From Streptomyces tsukubensis (GTDB lineage: Bacteria; Actinomycetota; Actinomycetes; Streptomycetales; Streptomycetaceae): a DNA stretch of 64,000 bases. Location: the NCBI RefSeq assembly GCF_003932715.1, contig NZ_CP020700.1:434001-498000 (forward strand). The letters run 5' to 3'. The first letter of the stretch is position 1. The number at the start of each line of letters is the position of its first letter. The translations under genes were made by a program, and so were the position numbers. The notes beneath the pieces were generated by a model that worked only from the letters and a program-made list of their open reading frames with translations, ran no database searches and had not been told where the DNA came from. This document shows, in pieces, positions 54,401-64,000 of the stretch.

Positions 54401-57122
54401 CCTCCCCGGCACCACCCACCTCGAACTCGCCCACCACATCGGCACCCAACACCACACCCCCCACATCAACGAACTCACCCTCCACACCCCCACACCCACC
54501 CACCCCCACCAACCCACCCACCTCCAAGCACACCTCACACCCCCCAACCCCCAAGGCCACCGCACCCTCACCATCCACACCACCACCAACCCCCACACCA
54601 CCCCCTGGACCCACCACGCCACCGCCACCCTCACCCCCACACCCACCACCACACCACCCCCCACACCCCCCACCACCTGGCCACCACCCCACACCACACC
54701 CCTCAACCTCACCCACCACTACCCCACCCTCCACACCCACGGATACACCTACGGACCCACCCTCCAAGGACTCACCCAAGCCCACCAACACCCCAACGGC
54801 ACCCTCTACGCCCACACCCAACAACACCCCACCACCCACACCACACCCCACCACCACACCCTCCACCCCACACTCCTCGACACCACCCTCCACCTCCTCC
54901 CGCTTCTCCACAGCGACCGGGCACGTCTGCCGTTCTCCTGGAGCGGAGTGACGATCTACCAGGAGGGCGTCACCGAGCTGCGGGTACGGATCAGCACGAC
55001 CGGCCCCGAAACGGTCCGGGTGGAGATGTTCGACACCGGGAACCGGCCGGTCGCCCTGATCGAATCCCTCTCCGTCCGTCCGGTCACCCCCGCCCAACTC
55101 GCCCGGCTGATCGGTGTGGACAGCGATCCGCTCCACCGCGTCGACTGGGTCGTACCGGAGCAGTCCGTCGACAGCGATACCGCGCAGGATCTGAACTGGG
55201 CCGTCGTCGGTCCCGGTACGGAGCAACTTCGCTCGGCCCTGGCGTCGGCGGACGTCGTGGCCGCTCACTACCCCGACTTGGCGGCGCTCGGCCGTGCCGT
55301 GGAGCAGGGGGCCACCGTCCCGGACACCGTTCTGACCGGGGCCGAAAGCACCTGGTCAGAAAGCGCCGGAGCCGGAAGGCACGGTGTGGTCCCGGCCTCG
55401 CGCGCCGCCGCCGGAGCCGTACTGAACCTGCTCCAGGGCTGGCTGTCCGCGCCGTGGGCCCGGGACAGCAGGCTGGTCGTGGCCACCCGGAGCGCGGTCG
55501 CGACCGGGCCCGACGAGGATGTTCCCGCCCTGGCCGAGGCCCCTGTCTGGGGTCTTCTCCGCAGTGCCCTCACCGAGCATCCGCAGCAGTTCGCCGTGGT
55601 GGACACGGACGGTACGGAGGAGTCCGCCCGGGCCCTGGCAGGCGCCGTGGCCACGGGTGAGGACCAGCTGGCCGTCCGTACCGGAGCCGTACGGGTACCC
55701 CGGCTGAGCCGGGTGACCGAACCACTGGACACGGAGAGCCCCACGGAGACCCTCTTCGGATCCGGGACGGTGCTGATCACGGGCGGTACCGGCACCCTCG
55801 GCAGCCTTCTCGCCCGCCACCTCGTCACCGAACACCACATCACCCACCTCCACCTCGTCAGCCGCACCGGACCCGACAGCCCCACCGCCCAAAACCTCCA
55901 CACAGAACTCACCCGACTCGGCGCCCACATCACCATCACCGCCTGCGACACCGCCGACCCCCAAGCCCTCCACCACCTCCTCACCACCATCCCCACCGAA
56001 CACCCCCTCACCGCCGTCGTCCACGCCGCCGGAACCCTCGACGACACCGTGGTCGAAGGGCTGACGCCCGAGCGGCTGGACAGCGTCTTCCGGGCGAAGG
56101 TCGACGCGGCCTGGCACCTCCACGAGCTGACCCGGGAGCTGGACCTCCGCGCGTTCGTGCTGTTCTCGTCGGCGGCCGGGGTGATCGGTGCTCCGGGGCA
56201 GGGCAACTATGCGGCGGCGAACACCTTCCTCGACGCGCTGGCGCACCACCGCCGGGCGCTCGGTCTTCCGGCGACCTCCGTCGCCTGGGGCCGGTGGGAG
56301 GAGGCGAGCGGGCTGACGGGGAAGCTCGACGGGACCGATCTGGCCCGGATCGCCCGGGGCGGTGTCGCCGCCCTGCCGACCGGCACCGGTCTGCGGATGT
56401 TCGACCGTGCCCTGGCCGGAGGCGGCCCCCTGGTGGTCGGCGCCAGGCTGGACCCGGCGGCCCTCTCACCGTCCGACGGTGCGCCGGCCGCGGGGACCGT
56501 ACCGGCAGTGCTGCGTTCACTGGTACGGACGGCTGCCCCGGCGGCCGGGAACGGCACCGCAGGACCCGTACCGCTGGCACAGACGCTGGGAGCCCTGCCC
56601 GAGGAGGAGCGGGACGGGTTCGTCCTCCGGCTGGTACGGGCCGAAGCAGCACGGGTGCTCGGTCATGCCTCGCCCGATTCGGTACCCCGGGACCGTCCGC
56701 TCAAGGAGCTGGGGTTCGACTCCCTGACCGCCGTCGAACTGCGCAACCGTCTCGGTGCACAGGCCGGTCTGAAACTGCCCGCGACGCTGGTGTTCGACCA
56801 TCCCACACCGCTCGCGATCAGTGCGTTCCTCCGTTCGCAGATCGCCCCGGAGGAGACCGATCCCGCCGCCGCGCTCCTGGCCGAGCTGGACCGGATCGAA
56901 GAGACGCTGGTTGCGACGGCCCTGGAGGCGCCCCTGCGGGACCGGGTCTCGCAGAAGCTACGGGATCTGACGAACCGTTGGGAGGCCCCGCCGGACGGTG
57001 CTGCCGCCCCGGACGGAGTACCCCCGACGGAGGTCGTGGACGTCGGGGATTCGATCCGGTCGGCGTCCCGCGACGAGTTGCTCAGCTTTATCGACACCCA
57101 GCTCGGACGGGCCCGCCGATGA
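51457..57122 (+). CDS. Type I PKS C, one module: KS-AT-DH-KR-ACP (one frame break)
   Basis: ATG 51457 ([20 protein letters not shown], a docking helix) with GAGG ahead is preferred to the in-frame ATG 51436. KS has Cys206. AT has GHSQGE and YASHT (methylmalonyl type). DH has [15 protein letters not shown] and LLDTTLH. KR has GTGTLG and LDD (B-type). ACP carries GFDS. No ER. Predicted extension: methylmalonyl to a trisubstituted alkene. The frame changes at the C-run 54350-54354 in the DH (frame 1 to frame 3); one added C gives 1888 residues. As written the first frame would stop at 54951. The remainder runs to 57122 and ends in the docking tail [13 protein letters not shown]. Confidence 0.9.
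53098..53500 (+). repeat. AT 5' cassette shared with PKS A (copy 2)
   Basis: Nearly identical to 41275-41677. The next 281 bp (53501-53781), which carry the second half of the AT including YASH, are clearly different from the corresponding part of PKS A; identity then resumes. Confidence 0.8.
53782..54904 (+). repeat. G-depleted AT-end/linker/DH cassette (copy 2)
   Basis: Nearly identical to 41962-43080. It differs mainly in the post-AT linker, where an ACCGGC x3 microsatellite (54151-54168) replaces the AGCACC repeat, and in keeping six C at the second run. Confidence 0.85.
54350..54354 (+). other. Frame break in PKS C (C5 where C6 expected)
   Basis: Same position and context as the first break in PKS A: frame 1 GTIT, then frame 3 [11 protein letters not shown]. 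One added C restores the DH. Confidence 0.8.
55765..56032 (+). repeat. KR 5' cassette shared with PKS A (copy 2)
   Basis: 268 bp nearly identical to 44931-45198; flanking sequence on both sides differs. Confidence 0.78.
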
Positions 57123-57192
57123 GGCGCGGCCCGGGCGCCGGACGAGGGAGCCCGGCAAGATCCGAAAGAGGCGACCTAGGAGGCCGGACCCC

Positions 57193-60100
57193 ATGACGGA
57201 ACCGGAGAGGACCACGGACGAGGAACTGGTCACCTATCTCAAGTGGGTGACGGCGGAACTCGCGGACAAGCAGCGGGAGCTGTCGGAGGTACGGGAGGCG
57301 GAGCGGGAGCCGGTCGCGGTGATCGGGATCGGCTGCCGCTACCCCGGCGGCATCCGCAACCCCGACGACCTCTGGAACCTCGTCGCCAACGGCACCGACG
57401 CCATAGGCGACTTCCCCACCGACCGCGGCTGGAACCTCGACACCCTCTACCACCCCGACCCCGACCACCCCGGCACCACCTACGTCCGCCACGGCGGCTT
57501 CCTCTACGACGCCCCCGCCTTCGACCCCGCCTTCTTCAACATCAGCCCCCGCGAAGCCCTCGCCACCGACCCCCAACAACGCCTCCTCCTCGAAACCACC
57601 TGGGAAGCCCTCGAACACGCCCGCATCGACCCCACCACCCTCCACTCCACCCCCACCGGCACCTACACCGGAGTGATGTACGGCGATTACGGCGCCCGGC
57701 TCTATCCGGCGCCGCGCGGCTACGAGGGCTTCGTGGGGAACGGCAGTGCCGGAAGTGTGGCGTCGGGGCGGGTGGCCTACACCCTCGGGTTGGAGGGACC
57801 GGCGGTCACCGTCGACACCGCCTGCTCCTCGTCCCTCGTCGCGATCCACCTCGCGGCCCAGGCCCTGCGCCGCGGCGAATGCACCCTCGCGCTCGCCGGG
57901 GGTGTCACCGTCATGGCCACCCCTGCCATCTTCACCGAGTTCAGCGAGCAGCGGGGGCTGGCGTCCGACGGGCGGTGCAAGTCCTTCGCCGCGGCCGCGG
58001 ACGGCACCGGCTGGGGCGAGGGTGTCGGAGTCGTCGTCCTCGAACGCCTCTCGGACGCCCGTCGCCACGGGCGCCGGATCCTGTCGGTGATCCGGGGCTC
58101 CGCCATCAACCAGGACGGCGCGTCGAACGGGCTCACCTCACCCAACGGCCCCGCACAGGAACGCGTCATCCGCCAGGCACTCCACAACGCAGGCCTCACC
58201 CCCACCGACATCGACGCCGTCGAAGCCCACGGCACCGGAACCACCCTCGGTGACCCCATCGAAGCCCAAGCCCTCCACCACACCTACGGCACCAACCGCC
58301 CCACCCACCAACCCCTCTACCTCGGCAGCATCAAATCCAACATCGGCCACACCCAAGCCGCCGCAGGCATCGCAAGCCTCATCAAAATGACCATGGCCAT
58401 GCACCACGGACAACTACCGGAAACCCTCCATATCGACGAACCCACCCCCCACACCCCCTGGAACGGCTCCCTCCAACTCCTCACCACCACCCAGAACTGG
58501 CCCGACACCGACCGACCCCGACGCGCCGCCGTCTCCTCCTTCGGCATCAGCGGCACCAACGCCCACCTCATCCTCGAACAACCCCCCACCGAAAAACCCG
58601 AACCCCCCACCCACCCCCGTACCACCCCACCCCTCCCGTGGCTGCTCACCGCCCGCTCCGAATCCGCCCTCCGAGCGCAGGCCGCGCGTCTGGCCGAGTA
58701 TCTGGAGGCCTCGCCGGAGCTGCGCCCGGAGGACGTCGGGCATTCGCTCGCCGTCACCCGTGCGCCGCTGAACCGGCGGGCCGCGGTGACCGGCGGCAGC
58801 GCCGCCGTACTGCGGGAGAGGCTCGCCGCGCTGGCGCGCGGGGAGAGCGCGCCCGGTGTGTACGAGGGGCCCGCACGGCCCCCGGGCGGAGTCACGGCGT
58901 TCCTCTTCTCGGGTCAGGGCAGTCAGCGCCCCGGCATGGGGCGTGAACTGCACTCCGTTTTCCCCGTCTTCGCGGACGCACTCGACGACGTCTGTGACCG
59001 TCTCGACCCCCATCTCCCGCGCCCCCTGCGCGAGGTGATGTTCACCGACGACCCCGGCGACGACGCTCTCCTCACCCGTACCCAGTACGCGCAGCCCGCC
59101 CTCTTCGCCCTCCAGACCGCTCTCCACCGTCTGCTTCTGCAGGCCGGAGTGGTGCCCGAGATCCTGCTCGGGCATTCGGTCGGGGAGATCGCCGCGGCCC
59201 ATGCCGCCGGGGCCCTCGGTCTCGACGACGCCTGTGCGCTGGTCGCCGCCCGCGGCAGGCTGATGGAGCAGGCGCCGGCGACGGGCGCCATGGTGTCCGT
59301 GCGCGCGCCCGAGCAGCAGGTCCTGGCGTCTCTGCGGGGGCTGGAGGACAGAGTCGCGATCGCGGCGGTCAACGGCCCGGCCTCCACGGTGATCTCGGGG
59401 GACGCGGACGCGGTCGAAGAGGTCGCCGCCCGGTGGGCGGAGCTGGGCCGCAGAACCCGGCGCCTCCGGGTGAGCCATGCGTTCCACTCCCCGCACATGG
59501 ACCCCGTGCTGGAGGACTTCCGGCAGATCGCGAAGGGACTCGCCGTCCGGGCACCGAGGATCCCCCTGGTGTCGTCGGTCACCGGCGGACTGGCCGATCC
59601 CGGGCTGCTGGCGTCCCCCGACTACTGGGTGCGCCAGGTGCGGGACCCGGTCCGCTTCCTCGACGGGGTGCGCACCCTGGACTCCCGGGGCGTCGGCGTC
59701 TTCGTCGAGCTGGGGCCGGACGCGGTCTGCATCCCGATGGCGCGGGAGTCCGTGCCGGCGGGCGGGCCCGGGGCGCCCGAGCGGCCGTTCGTGCCCCTGC
59801 TGCGGCGGGACCGGCCCGAAGCGGAATCGGCGCTCGGGGCCCTGGCGCGGCTCTTCGTCCACGGGCTGGACGTGGACTGGCGGAAGATTTCGGCGGGCAC
59901 CGGGGCGCGGGAGGTGGATCTGCCGACGTACGCCTTCCAGCACCGCTCGTACTGGCTGGACCCCGATCCGGCGCCGCCCGTCACCTCGTCGCCCTCGGAG
60001 GAGAGCTGGTGGGCGGCGGTCGACGGCGAGGACCCGGCCGCGCTGGCGGGCCTGGTCGGTCTGCCGGACGAGGCGGATCCGGCGCTCGCGGAGCTGCTGC

Positions 60101-61947
60101 CCGCGCTCGCCGCCTGGCGCCGGGAGGAGCGACGGTGGTTCCGGTGGGACTGGCAGCGGTCCGGTGAGCCGGGCGGACCGGAACCCGCACCGGCACCGGG
60201 CTGGTGGCCGGTGCTGATTCCAGCCGGGCACGAACGCGGCCCGCTGGTGGAGGCGGTGGTGGCCGCCTTGGAGGAGCGCGGGCTCCGTCCCGTACCCCTG
60301 TCCTGGGAACCGGCGGGCGCCGAGGCGGAACCGCTGGCGCGCGCCCTGCGGCGGTCCGCCGGGGCCGAGGGCGGGCCGCCCGCCGGGGCGGTGTCGCTGC
60401 TGGCGCTGCTGGACGGGCTCCACACGCCGGAGGGAGCGGTCGCCGGGTACGGGCCGGAGGCGGCCGAGGCCCTGCTGACGGCGGTCCGTTCACTGGGCTG
60501 GGCCGCCCAGGTGTGGCATCTGACCTGCGGTGCCTTCCCGGTGGCGGAGGACGGCCGGGCCGATCCGGGGCCGGGTCTGCCGTTGCAGGCCAGGCTCTGG
60601 GGAGCGGCGGACGCGCTGGCGGGCGGTTTCCCGGACCAGTGGGGAGGCCTGGTCGACGTACCGGCCGACCCCGGCGTACTGGACGAGCGGTTCCGGCGGC
60701 GGCTGGCGACCGTCCTGGGCGGCGGACCGGCGGGGTCCCCCCGGGAACGGCAGGTGGCGCTGCGGGCGTCCGGTGTCCATGTGCGCCGGGTGCGTGCCGT
60801 ACCACGGCCGGTGGCCCGGGCCGAGCCTCCCGTGCCGGGTCCGGCGGCCGCGCTGGTCACCGGCGGGGCGGTCGGGCTCGCGGCGCACGCCGCGCGCCGG
60901 ATGGTCGCCGAAGGCGTGACGGAGCTTCTGCTCGCCGACTGTGCGGATCCGGCCGGGCCCGAGGTGGCCGCGCTGGTGGCCGAGTTGTCCGCGGCGGGGG
61001 CCGGGGTGGTGCCCGGCGGGTACGACTCCGCCGATGCGGCCGCCATGGCCGGAGCGGTGGCGGGCCTTCCGGCCGGGCTGCCCCTGCGGGCCGTGGTCCA
61101 TGCCCGGCGGGACGCGGGCGACGCGGCGTGCCGGGCCGCGCTGGTGGCGTACGGGATCGCGGCGGAGCGTGACGGGACGGCCTTCGTCGCGTTCACCTCG
61201 GCGGCCGGAGCGGTACCGGGCGGCGGGGACCGGGCGGCGGCGGAGACGGCGGCCTTCGTGCACTCCCTCGCCCTGTGGCGGCGTGCGTCCGGCGGAGCCG
61301 CGGGAGTGATCGCCTGGGGGGAGGGGCCGGAGGCCGGCGCGGAGTCCGCGTTCCAGGTGCGGCCCGGCCCGGCACTGGCCCTGCTGGGCGGGGTCCCGGT
61401 GTCGGACGGCGGGGTGCTGCTGCTGGCGGCCGTGCCCGCGGCGGACTCCGCCGAGTCCCCCGGAGCAGCCGACGGCTCGGGAGACTCGGGAGGCTCGGGG
61501 GGCTCAGGAGACGCGGGAGACGCGGAAGGCTCGGACCGTTCGGCGGTGTTCCGCGGCCGGTTCGCCGCCGCCGACGGGCCGGGCCGTGAGGCGCTGCTGA
61601 TGGGGCTGGTCCGGGTGAACGCCGCCGACATCCTGGGGCTGAACCGCCCTGAGGACCTCGGTGTCGACGACGGCTTCATCGAGGCGGGCTTCTCCTCGTT
61701 CACCGCACTCGAACTGCGCGACCGGATCGGGACGGCCACGGGTCTGACGCTGTCGCCGAAGGCCGTCTACGACCACCCCACCCCCAGGGCCCTGGTGGGC
61801 GCCCTGCTCACGGCTGCCCTGTCGACGCTCGTCCGTGCCGGTACCGGCCGGGACGGAGACCCCGCAGCATCCGGAAGCCCGGAAGAGACCAGAGAAACCA
61901 CAGAGACCACAGAACGCACAAAAAGCACAGAAAGGCAGCAATCGTGA
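57193..61947 (+). CDS. Type I PKS D, terminal module: KS-AT-inactive KR-ACP, no TE
   Basis: 1584 residues; ATG 57193 follows AGGAGG. N-terminal docking helix ([20 protein letters not shown]). KS has Cys211, EAHGTGT and NIGHTQ. AT has GHSVGE (Ser662) and HAFH (762-765), malonyl type. The KR region (~1215-1400) is degenerate: TGGAVG replaces GTGxxG, the LDD motif is absent, and the catalytic Tyr position reads Ala ([12 protein letters not shown]). It should not reduce, leaving a beta-keto thioester. ACP has GFSS (Ser1502). There is no thioesterase and no C-terminal docking motif; the chain ends in a Gly/Ser linker upstream of the ACP and a Thr/Glu/Arg-rich tail after it. This fits release by tetronate formation with the KAS III-like enzyme. 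The stop overlaps the monooxygenase start. Confidence 0.92.
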   Translation: MTEPERTTDEELVTYLKWVTAELADKQRELSEVREAEREPVAVIGIGCRYPGGIRNPDDLWNLVANGTDAIGDFPTDRGWNLDTLYHPDPDHPGTTYVRHGGFLYDAPAFDPAFFNISPREALATDPQQRLLLETTWEALEHARIDPTTLHSTPTGTYTGVMYGDYGARLYPAPRGYEGFVGNGSAGSVASGRVAYTLGLEGPAVTVDTACSSSLVAIHLAAQALRRGECTLALAGGVTVMATPAIFTEFSEQRGLASDGRCKSFAAAADGTGWGEGVGVVVLERLSDARRHGRRILSVIRGSAINQDGASNGLTSPNGPAQERVIRQALHNAGLTPTDIDAVEAHGTGTTLGDPIEAQALHHTYGTNRPTHQPLYLGSIKSNIGHTQAAAGIASLIKMTMAMHHGQLPETLHIDEPTPHTPWNGSLQLLTTTQNWPDTDRPRRAAVSSFGISGTNAHLILEQPPTEKPEPPTHPRTTPPLPWLLTARSESALRAQAARLAEYLEASPELRPEDVGHSLAVTRAPLNRRAAVTGGSAAVLRERLAALARGESAPGVYEGPARPPGGVTAFLFSGQGSQRPGMGRELHSVFPVFADALDDVCDRLDPHLPRPLREVMFTDDPGDDALLTRTQYAQPALFALQTALHRLLLQAGVVPEILLGHSVGEIAAAHAAGALGLDDACALVAARGRLMEQAPATGAMVSVRAPEQQVLASLRGLEDRVAIAAVNGPASTVISGDADAVEEVAARWAELGRRTRRLRVSHAFHSPHMDPVLEDFRQIAKGLAVRAPRIPLVSSVTGGLADPGLLASPDYWVRQVRDPVRFLDGVRTLDSRGVGVFVELGPDAVCIPMARESVPAGGPGAPERPFVPLLRRDRPEAESALGALARLFVHGLDVDWRKISAGTGAREVDLPTYAFQHRSYWLDPDPAPPVTSSPSEESWWAAVDGEDPAALAGLVGLPDEADPALAELLPALAAWRREERRWFRWDWQRSGEPGGPEPAPAPGWWPVLIPAGHERGPLVEAVVAALEERGLRPVPLSWEPAGAEAEPLARALRRSAGAEGGPPAGAVSLLALLDGLHTPEGAVAGYGPEAAEALLTAVRSLGWAAQVWHLTCGAFPVAEDGRADPGPGLPLQARLWGAADALAGGFPDQWGGLVDVPADPGVLDERFRRRLATVLGGGPAGSPRERQVALRASGVHVRRVRAVPRPVARAEPPVPGPAAALVTGGAVGLAAHAARRMVAEGVTELLLADCADPAGPEVAALVAELSAAGAGVVPGGYDSADAAAMAGAVAGLPAGLPLRAVVHARRDAGDAACRAALVAYGIAAERDGTAFVAFTSAAGAVPGGGDRAAAETAAFVHSLALWRRASGGAAGVIAWGEGPEAGAESAFQVRPGPALALLGGVPVSDGGVLLLAAVPAADSAESPGAADGSGDSGGSGGSGDAGDAEGSDRSAVFRGRFAAADGPGREALLMGLVRVNAADILGLNRPEDLGVDDGFIEAGFSSFTALELRDRIGTATGLTLSPKAVYDHPTPRALVGALLTAALSTLVRAGTGRDGDPAASGSPEETRETTETTERTKSTERQQS
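57301..57677 (+). repeat. KS 5' cassette shared with PKS B (copy 2)
   Basis: Nearly identical to 46481-46857, with a few substitutions. Confidence 0.8.
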
Positions 61948-63449
61948 CCTCTCCTGTCATCGTCGTCGGTGCGGGCCCCACCGGCCTTACCCTCGCGGCC
62001 GAACTCCGGATCGCGGGAGTGCCCGTGGTGCTGCTGGAGCGCGACCCCGTCCCCCGGGGCGAGTCCCGGGGCATGGGCCTGCACGCCCGTACGGTGGAGG
62101 TGCTCCACCAGCGCGGTGCGGGACACCGCTTCCGTACCCCGGACACCCCGGTCTGGCCCCGGCTCCACTTCTCCCTGTTCTGGCTGGACCTGTCCGAGAC
62201 CGGTGACGACGCCTACACCCTGGCGGTGCCCCAGTGGCGGACCGAACAGGTGCTGGAGGAGTGGGCCGTCGAACTCGGCACCGAGATCCGGCGCGGCCAC
62301 GAAGTGATCGGCGTGGACCAGTCGGAGGAGGAGGTCACGGTCCGGGTGCGCGGCCCGGAGGGCGAATACGCGCTGGCGGGCGCCTATCTGGTGGGGGCCG
62401 ACGGAGGACACAGCGCGGTACGGAAACTGACGGGCTTCGCGTTCCCCGGCACCGGCTCGTCCTTCTACGGCGTCCTGGGCGATCTGGCCGTACCGCCGGG
62501 TGGCACCGCGGACTACCGGGTGAACCTCTACCCCGGCGGGCTGTACGCGGAGGTTCCCCTGGAAGGCGGCACCAAACTGCGGCTGATGACGACCGAGTTC
62601 GACGTCGAACCCCCGCCCGCGGGCACCCCGGTGACGGACGACGAACTGAGGGCCGCCGTCAAACGGCTCACCGGCAGCGAGCGCGAGTTCGACACGACGC
62701 TGTGGCGGTCCCGGTTCGGCAATGCGACCCGGATCGCGGAGCAGTACCGCATCGGCCGGGTGTTCCTCGCCGGGGACGCCGCCCATGTGCACTATCCGAT
62801 CGGCGGCCAGGGCCTGAACACCGGCGTCCAGGACGCGGTCAACCTGGGCTGGAAGCTGGCCGCCGCGGTCCGCGGCGACGCCCCCGACGGGCTGCTCGAC
62901 TCGTACCACGACGAACGTCATCCGGTGGGCCGCCAGGTCTGCATGAACACCCAGGCGCAGATCGCGCTGATGCACCCGCTGGACTCGGTCGGTCCGCTGC
63001 GGGAGCTCTTCGGTGAACTGGCCGCACTGCCCGAGGTCAACCGCTACCTCCTGGAGATGGTCACCGGCACCGGATTCCGGTACGCCATGCCCTACGCGGA
63101 CGGGTCCGCGCACGAGCTGCTGGGGCTGCGGGTGCCGGACCTCCCCCTGGTGACCGCGGACGGCGACGGTCCGGACGGGATCGCCGCCGCCCTGCACCCG
63201 GGGCGGGCGGTGCTGCTGCACCTCGACCCGGACACCGCTCCCCCGCCGACCGCGGGCTGGGGCGACCGGCTGCGTACCGTCGTCGCCCGGCCGGTGCCCG
63301 GGCTCGACGCCACCAGCCTGCTGATCCGCCCCGACGGCCATATCGCCCATGCCGGACACGACCCCCACGATCCCCTGCTCCGGACCGCGCTGACCACCTG
63401 GCTGGGCGAACCCGGTTCCCACGACGGTGCCGAAGGGCGGACGGCATGA
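61944..63449 (+). CDS. FAD-dependent monooxygenase (aromatic-hydroxylase fold)
   Basis: 501 codons plus stop; GTG 61944 overlaps the PKS D stop (GTGA). N-terminal dinucleotide-binding motif [15 protein letters not shown], then [20 protein letters not shown] (FAD ribose/flavin contacts). A central DG-type motif reads [15 protein letters not shown], and the second FAD motif reads [20 protein letters not shown] with [14 protein letters not shown]. The C-terminus is a thioredoxin-like extension as in PgaE/MtmOIV/RdmE relatives. It should use NAD(P)H and O2 to hydroxylate or oxidatively rearrange the polyketide. The substrate position is not predictable. Coupling to the last PKS gene argues for a tailoring role. 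Confidence 0.9.
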   Translation: MTSPVIVVGAGPTGLTLAAELRIAGVPVVLLERDPVPRGESRGMGLHARTVEVLHQRGAGHRFRTPDTPVWPRLHFSLFWLDLSETGDDAYTLAVPQWRTEQVLEEWAVELGTEIRRGHEVIGVDQSEEEVTVRVRGPEGEYALAGAYLVGADGGHSAVRKLTGFAFPGTGSSFYGVLGDLAVPPGGTADYRVNLYPGGLYAEVPLEGGTKLRLMTTEFDVEPPPAGTPVTDDELRAAVKRLTGSEREFDTTLWRSRFGNATRIAEQYRIGRVFLAGDAAHVHYPIGGQGLNTGVQDAVNLGWKLAAAVRGDAPDGLLDSYHDERHPVGRQVCMNTQAQIALMHPLDSVGPLRELFGELAALPEVNRYLLEMVTGTGFRYAMPYADGSAHELLGLRVPDLPLVTADGDGPDGIAAALHPGRAVLLHLDPDTAPPPTAGWGDRLRTVVARPVPGLDATSLLIRPDGHIAHAGHDPHDPLLRTALTTWLGEPGSHDGAEGRTA

Positions 63450-64000
63450 GCCCGATCGACCCGGTGAGCCCGGTGAGCCCGGTGAACCTGCGAACGGCGT
63501 ACGACGCCGATGTCGTCGTGGTGGGCGCCGGTCCGGCCGGTCTGCTGCTCGCCGCCGAACTGGCAGGGTCGGGGGTACGGGCCCTGGTGCTGGAGCGGGA
63601 CGCCGAGGCCCGGGTCTCCCCGGGTGTGGCGCTGAACGGTTCCGTCGTGCTGACCCTGGAGCGGCTGGGTCTGATGGAGACGCTGCGCCGGGAGGCCGTA
63701 CCCCTGCCGCGGGTGCACTTCGGACTGCTGTGGGTGGATCTGGACCGGGTACGGCCCCGGCCGCCGGATCCGGTGCTGCTGCCGCAGTCGAGGCTGGAGG
63801 CCGTGCTCGCGGAGCATGCGGCCGCGCGGGGAGCGGTCGTCCGCCGCGGCCACGAGGTGCTCGGGCTGGAGCAGGACGGCGAGGGCGTGGCGGTGGAGGT
63901 ACGCGGCCCGGACGGGGAGCCTCAGGTCGTCCGCGCCCTGTTCCTGGTGGGGGCGGACGGTCCGGAGAGCGTGGTGCGGCGGGCCGCCGGGATCGGCGTC
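63446..64000 (+). CDS. Second FAD-dependent monooxygenase (cut by window edge)
   Basis: ATG 63446 overlaps the preceding stop (ATGA); the frame is open for 185 codons to the window end, so the C-terminal part is missing. After a short repeat-like lead (SPVSPVN, from a nine-base repeat CCCGGTGAG) it has VVVVGAGPAGLLLAAEL, VLERDAEARVSP, LPQSRLEAVL, RRGHEVLGLEQDGEGV and FLVGADGPESVVRRAAG. It is the same family as the previous gene, but the N-terminal halves differ well beyond a recent duplication. Likely a second tailoring oxygenase in the polyketide pathway. Confidence 0.88.
   Translation, partial: MSPIDPVSPVSPVNLRTAYDADVVVVGAGPAGLLLAAELAGSGVRALVLERDAEARVSPGVALNGSVVLTLERLGLMETLRREAVPLPRVHFGLLWVDLDRVRPRPPDPVLLPQSRLEAVLAEHAAARGAVVRRGHEVLGLEQDGEGVAVEVRGPDGEPQVVRALFLVGADGPESVVRRAAGIGV

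Noticed and set aside
54948..57122. A separate gene starting [13 protein letters not shown]
   Set aside because: This is the DH C-terminal end, KR and ACP of PKS C after a frame break; the residues just upstream in the same frame (LPFSWSGV) continue the DH.
1..64000. CRISPR array, rRNA/tRNA genes, prophage or intact insertion sequence
   Set aside because: No regularly spaced repeats, RNA gene signatures or complete transposase were seen; the only transposase-like segment is the N-terminal domain of the deacetylase.

Overview
The window is chromosomal DNA from a high-GC actinomycete, almost certainly a Streptomyces or close relative. Signs are the very high GC, GTG starts, translationally coupled GTGA/ATGA operons, a two-component LuxR-type system, Tat-exported proteins and large modular megasynthases. 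Two biosynthetic loci appear to lie side by side.

Left flank (1-5.4 kb): the 5' part of a secreted lytic-transglycosylase-like gene (minus strand); an ~830 bp gene-free stretch; a coupled three-gene operon (XRE/DUF5753 regulator, SAM methyltransferase, PucR-like regulator); and a polysaccharide deacetylase with an unexpected IS110-transposase-like N-terminal domain.

NRPS locus (5.9-18.3 kb): three collinear genes. They read as A-T-C (acyl/aryl-acid ligase type), C-A-T (specificity code reads as glycine) and C-A-T-TE fused to a 12-helix-type MFS exporter. The TE nucleophile is Cys instead of Ser. The likely product is a short acyl-Gly-X conjugate (X probably acidic or amide), made and exported by the same polypeptide. 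Next come an SDR with a Tat signal, a sensor kinase/response regulator pair and a Tat-exported NlpC/P60 hydrolase.

Polyketide locus (23.4 kb to beyond the right edge): type II thioesterase, DUF5988-like small protein, flavin reductase, a four-gene Dpp/Opp-type ABC transporter, then a KAS III-like enzyme, an E2-like (DHRVIDG) acyltransferase and an alpha/beta hydrolase. These three are the signature of tetronate antibiotics (abyssomicin, agglomerin and RK-682 logic: ring closure, O-acetylation, elimination to an exocyclic alkene). Four type I PKS genes follow: A (KS-AT-DH-KR-ACP-KS-AT-DH-ER-KR-ACP), B (KS-AT-KR-ACP), C (KS-AT-DH-KR-ACP) and D (KS-AT-inactive KR-ACP, no TE). Two coupled FAD monooxygenases close the window, the second cut by its edge. 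The last module is predicted to leave a beta-keto thioester with no TE, as tetronate formation requires. The glyceryl-ACP genes (FkbH-like protein and ACP) and a loading module are not in the window and should lie elsewhere.

The PKS genes are strikingly mosaic. Near-identical cassettes, extremely poor in G on the coding strand and Thr/His/Pro-rich in protein, are shared between modules. All reading-frame breaks in PKS A, B and C fall at five-C runs in such tracts where six C are expected. Either these are sequencing or assembly errors, or the genes are frameshifted. Both PKS A and C lack a C at the same homologous position.
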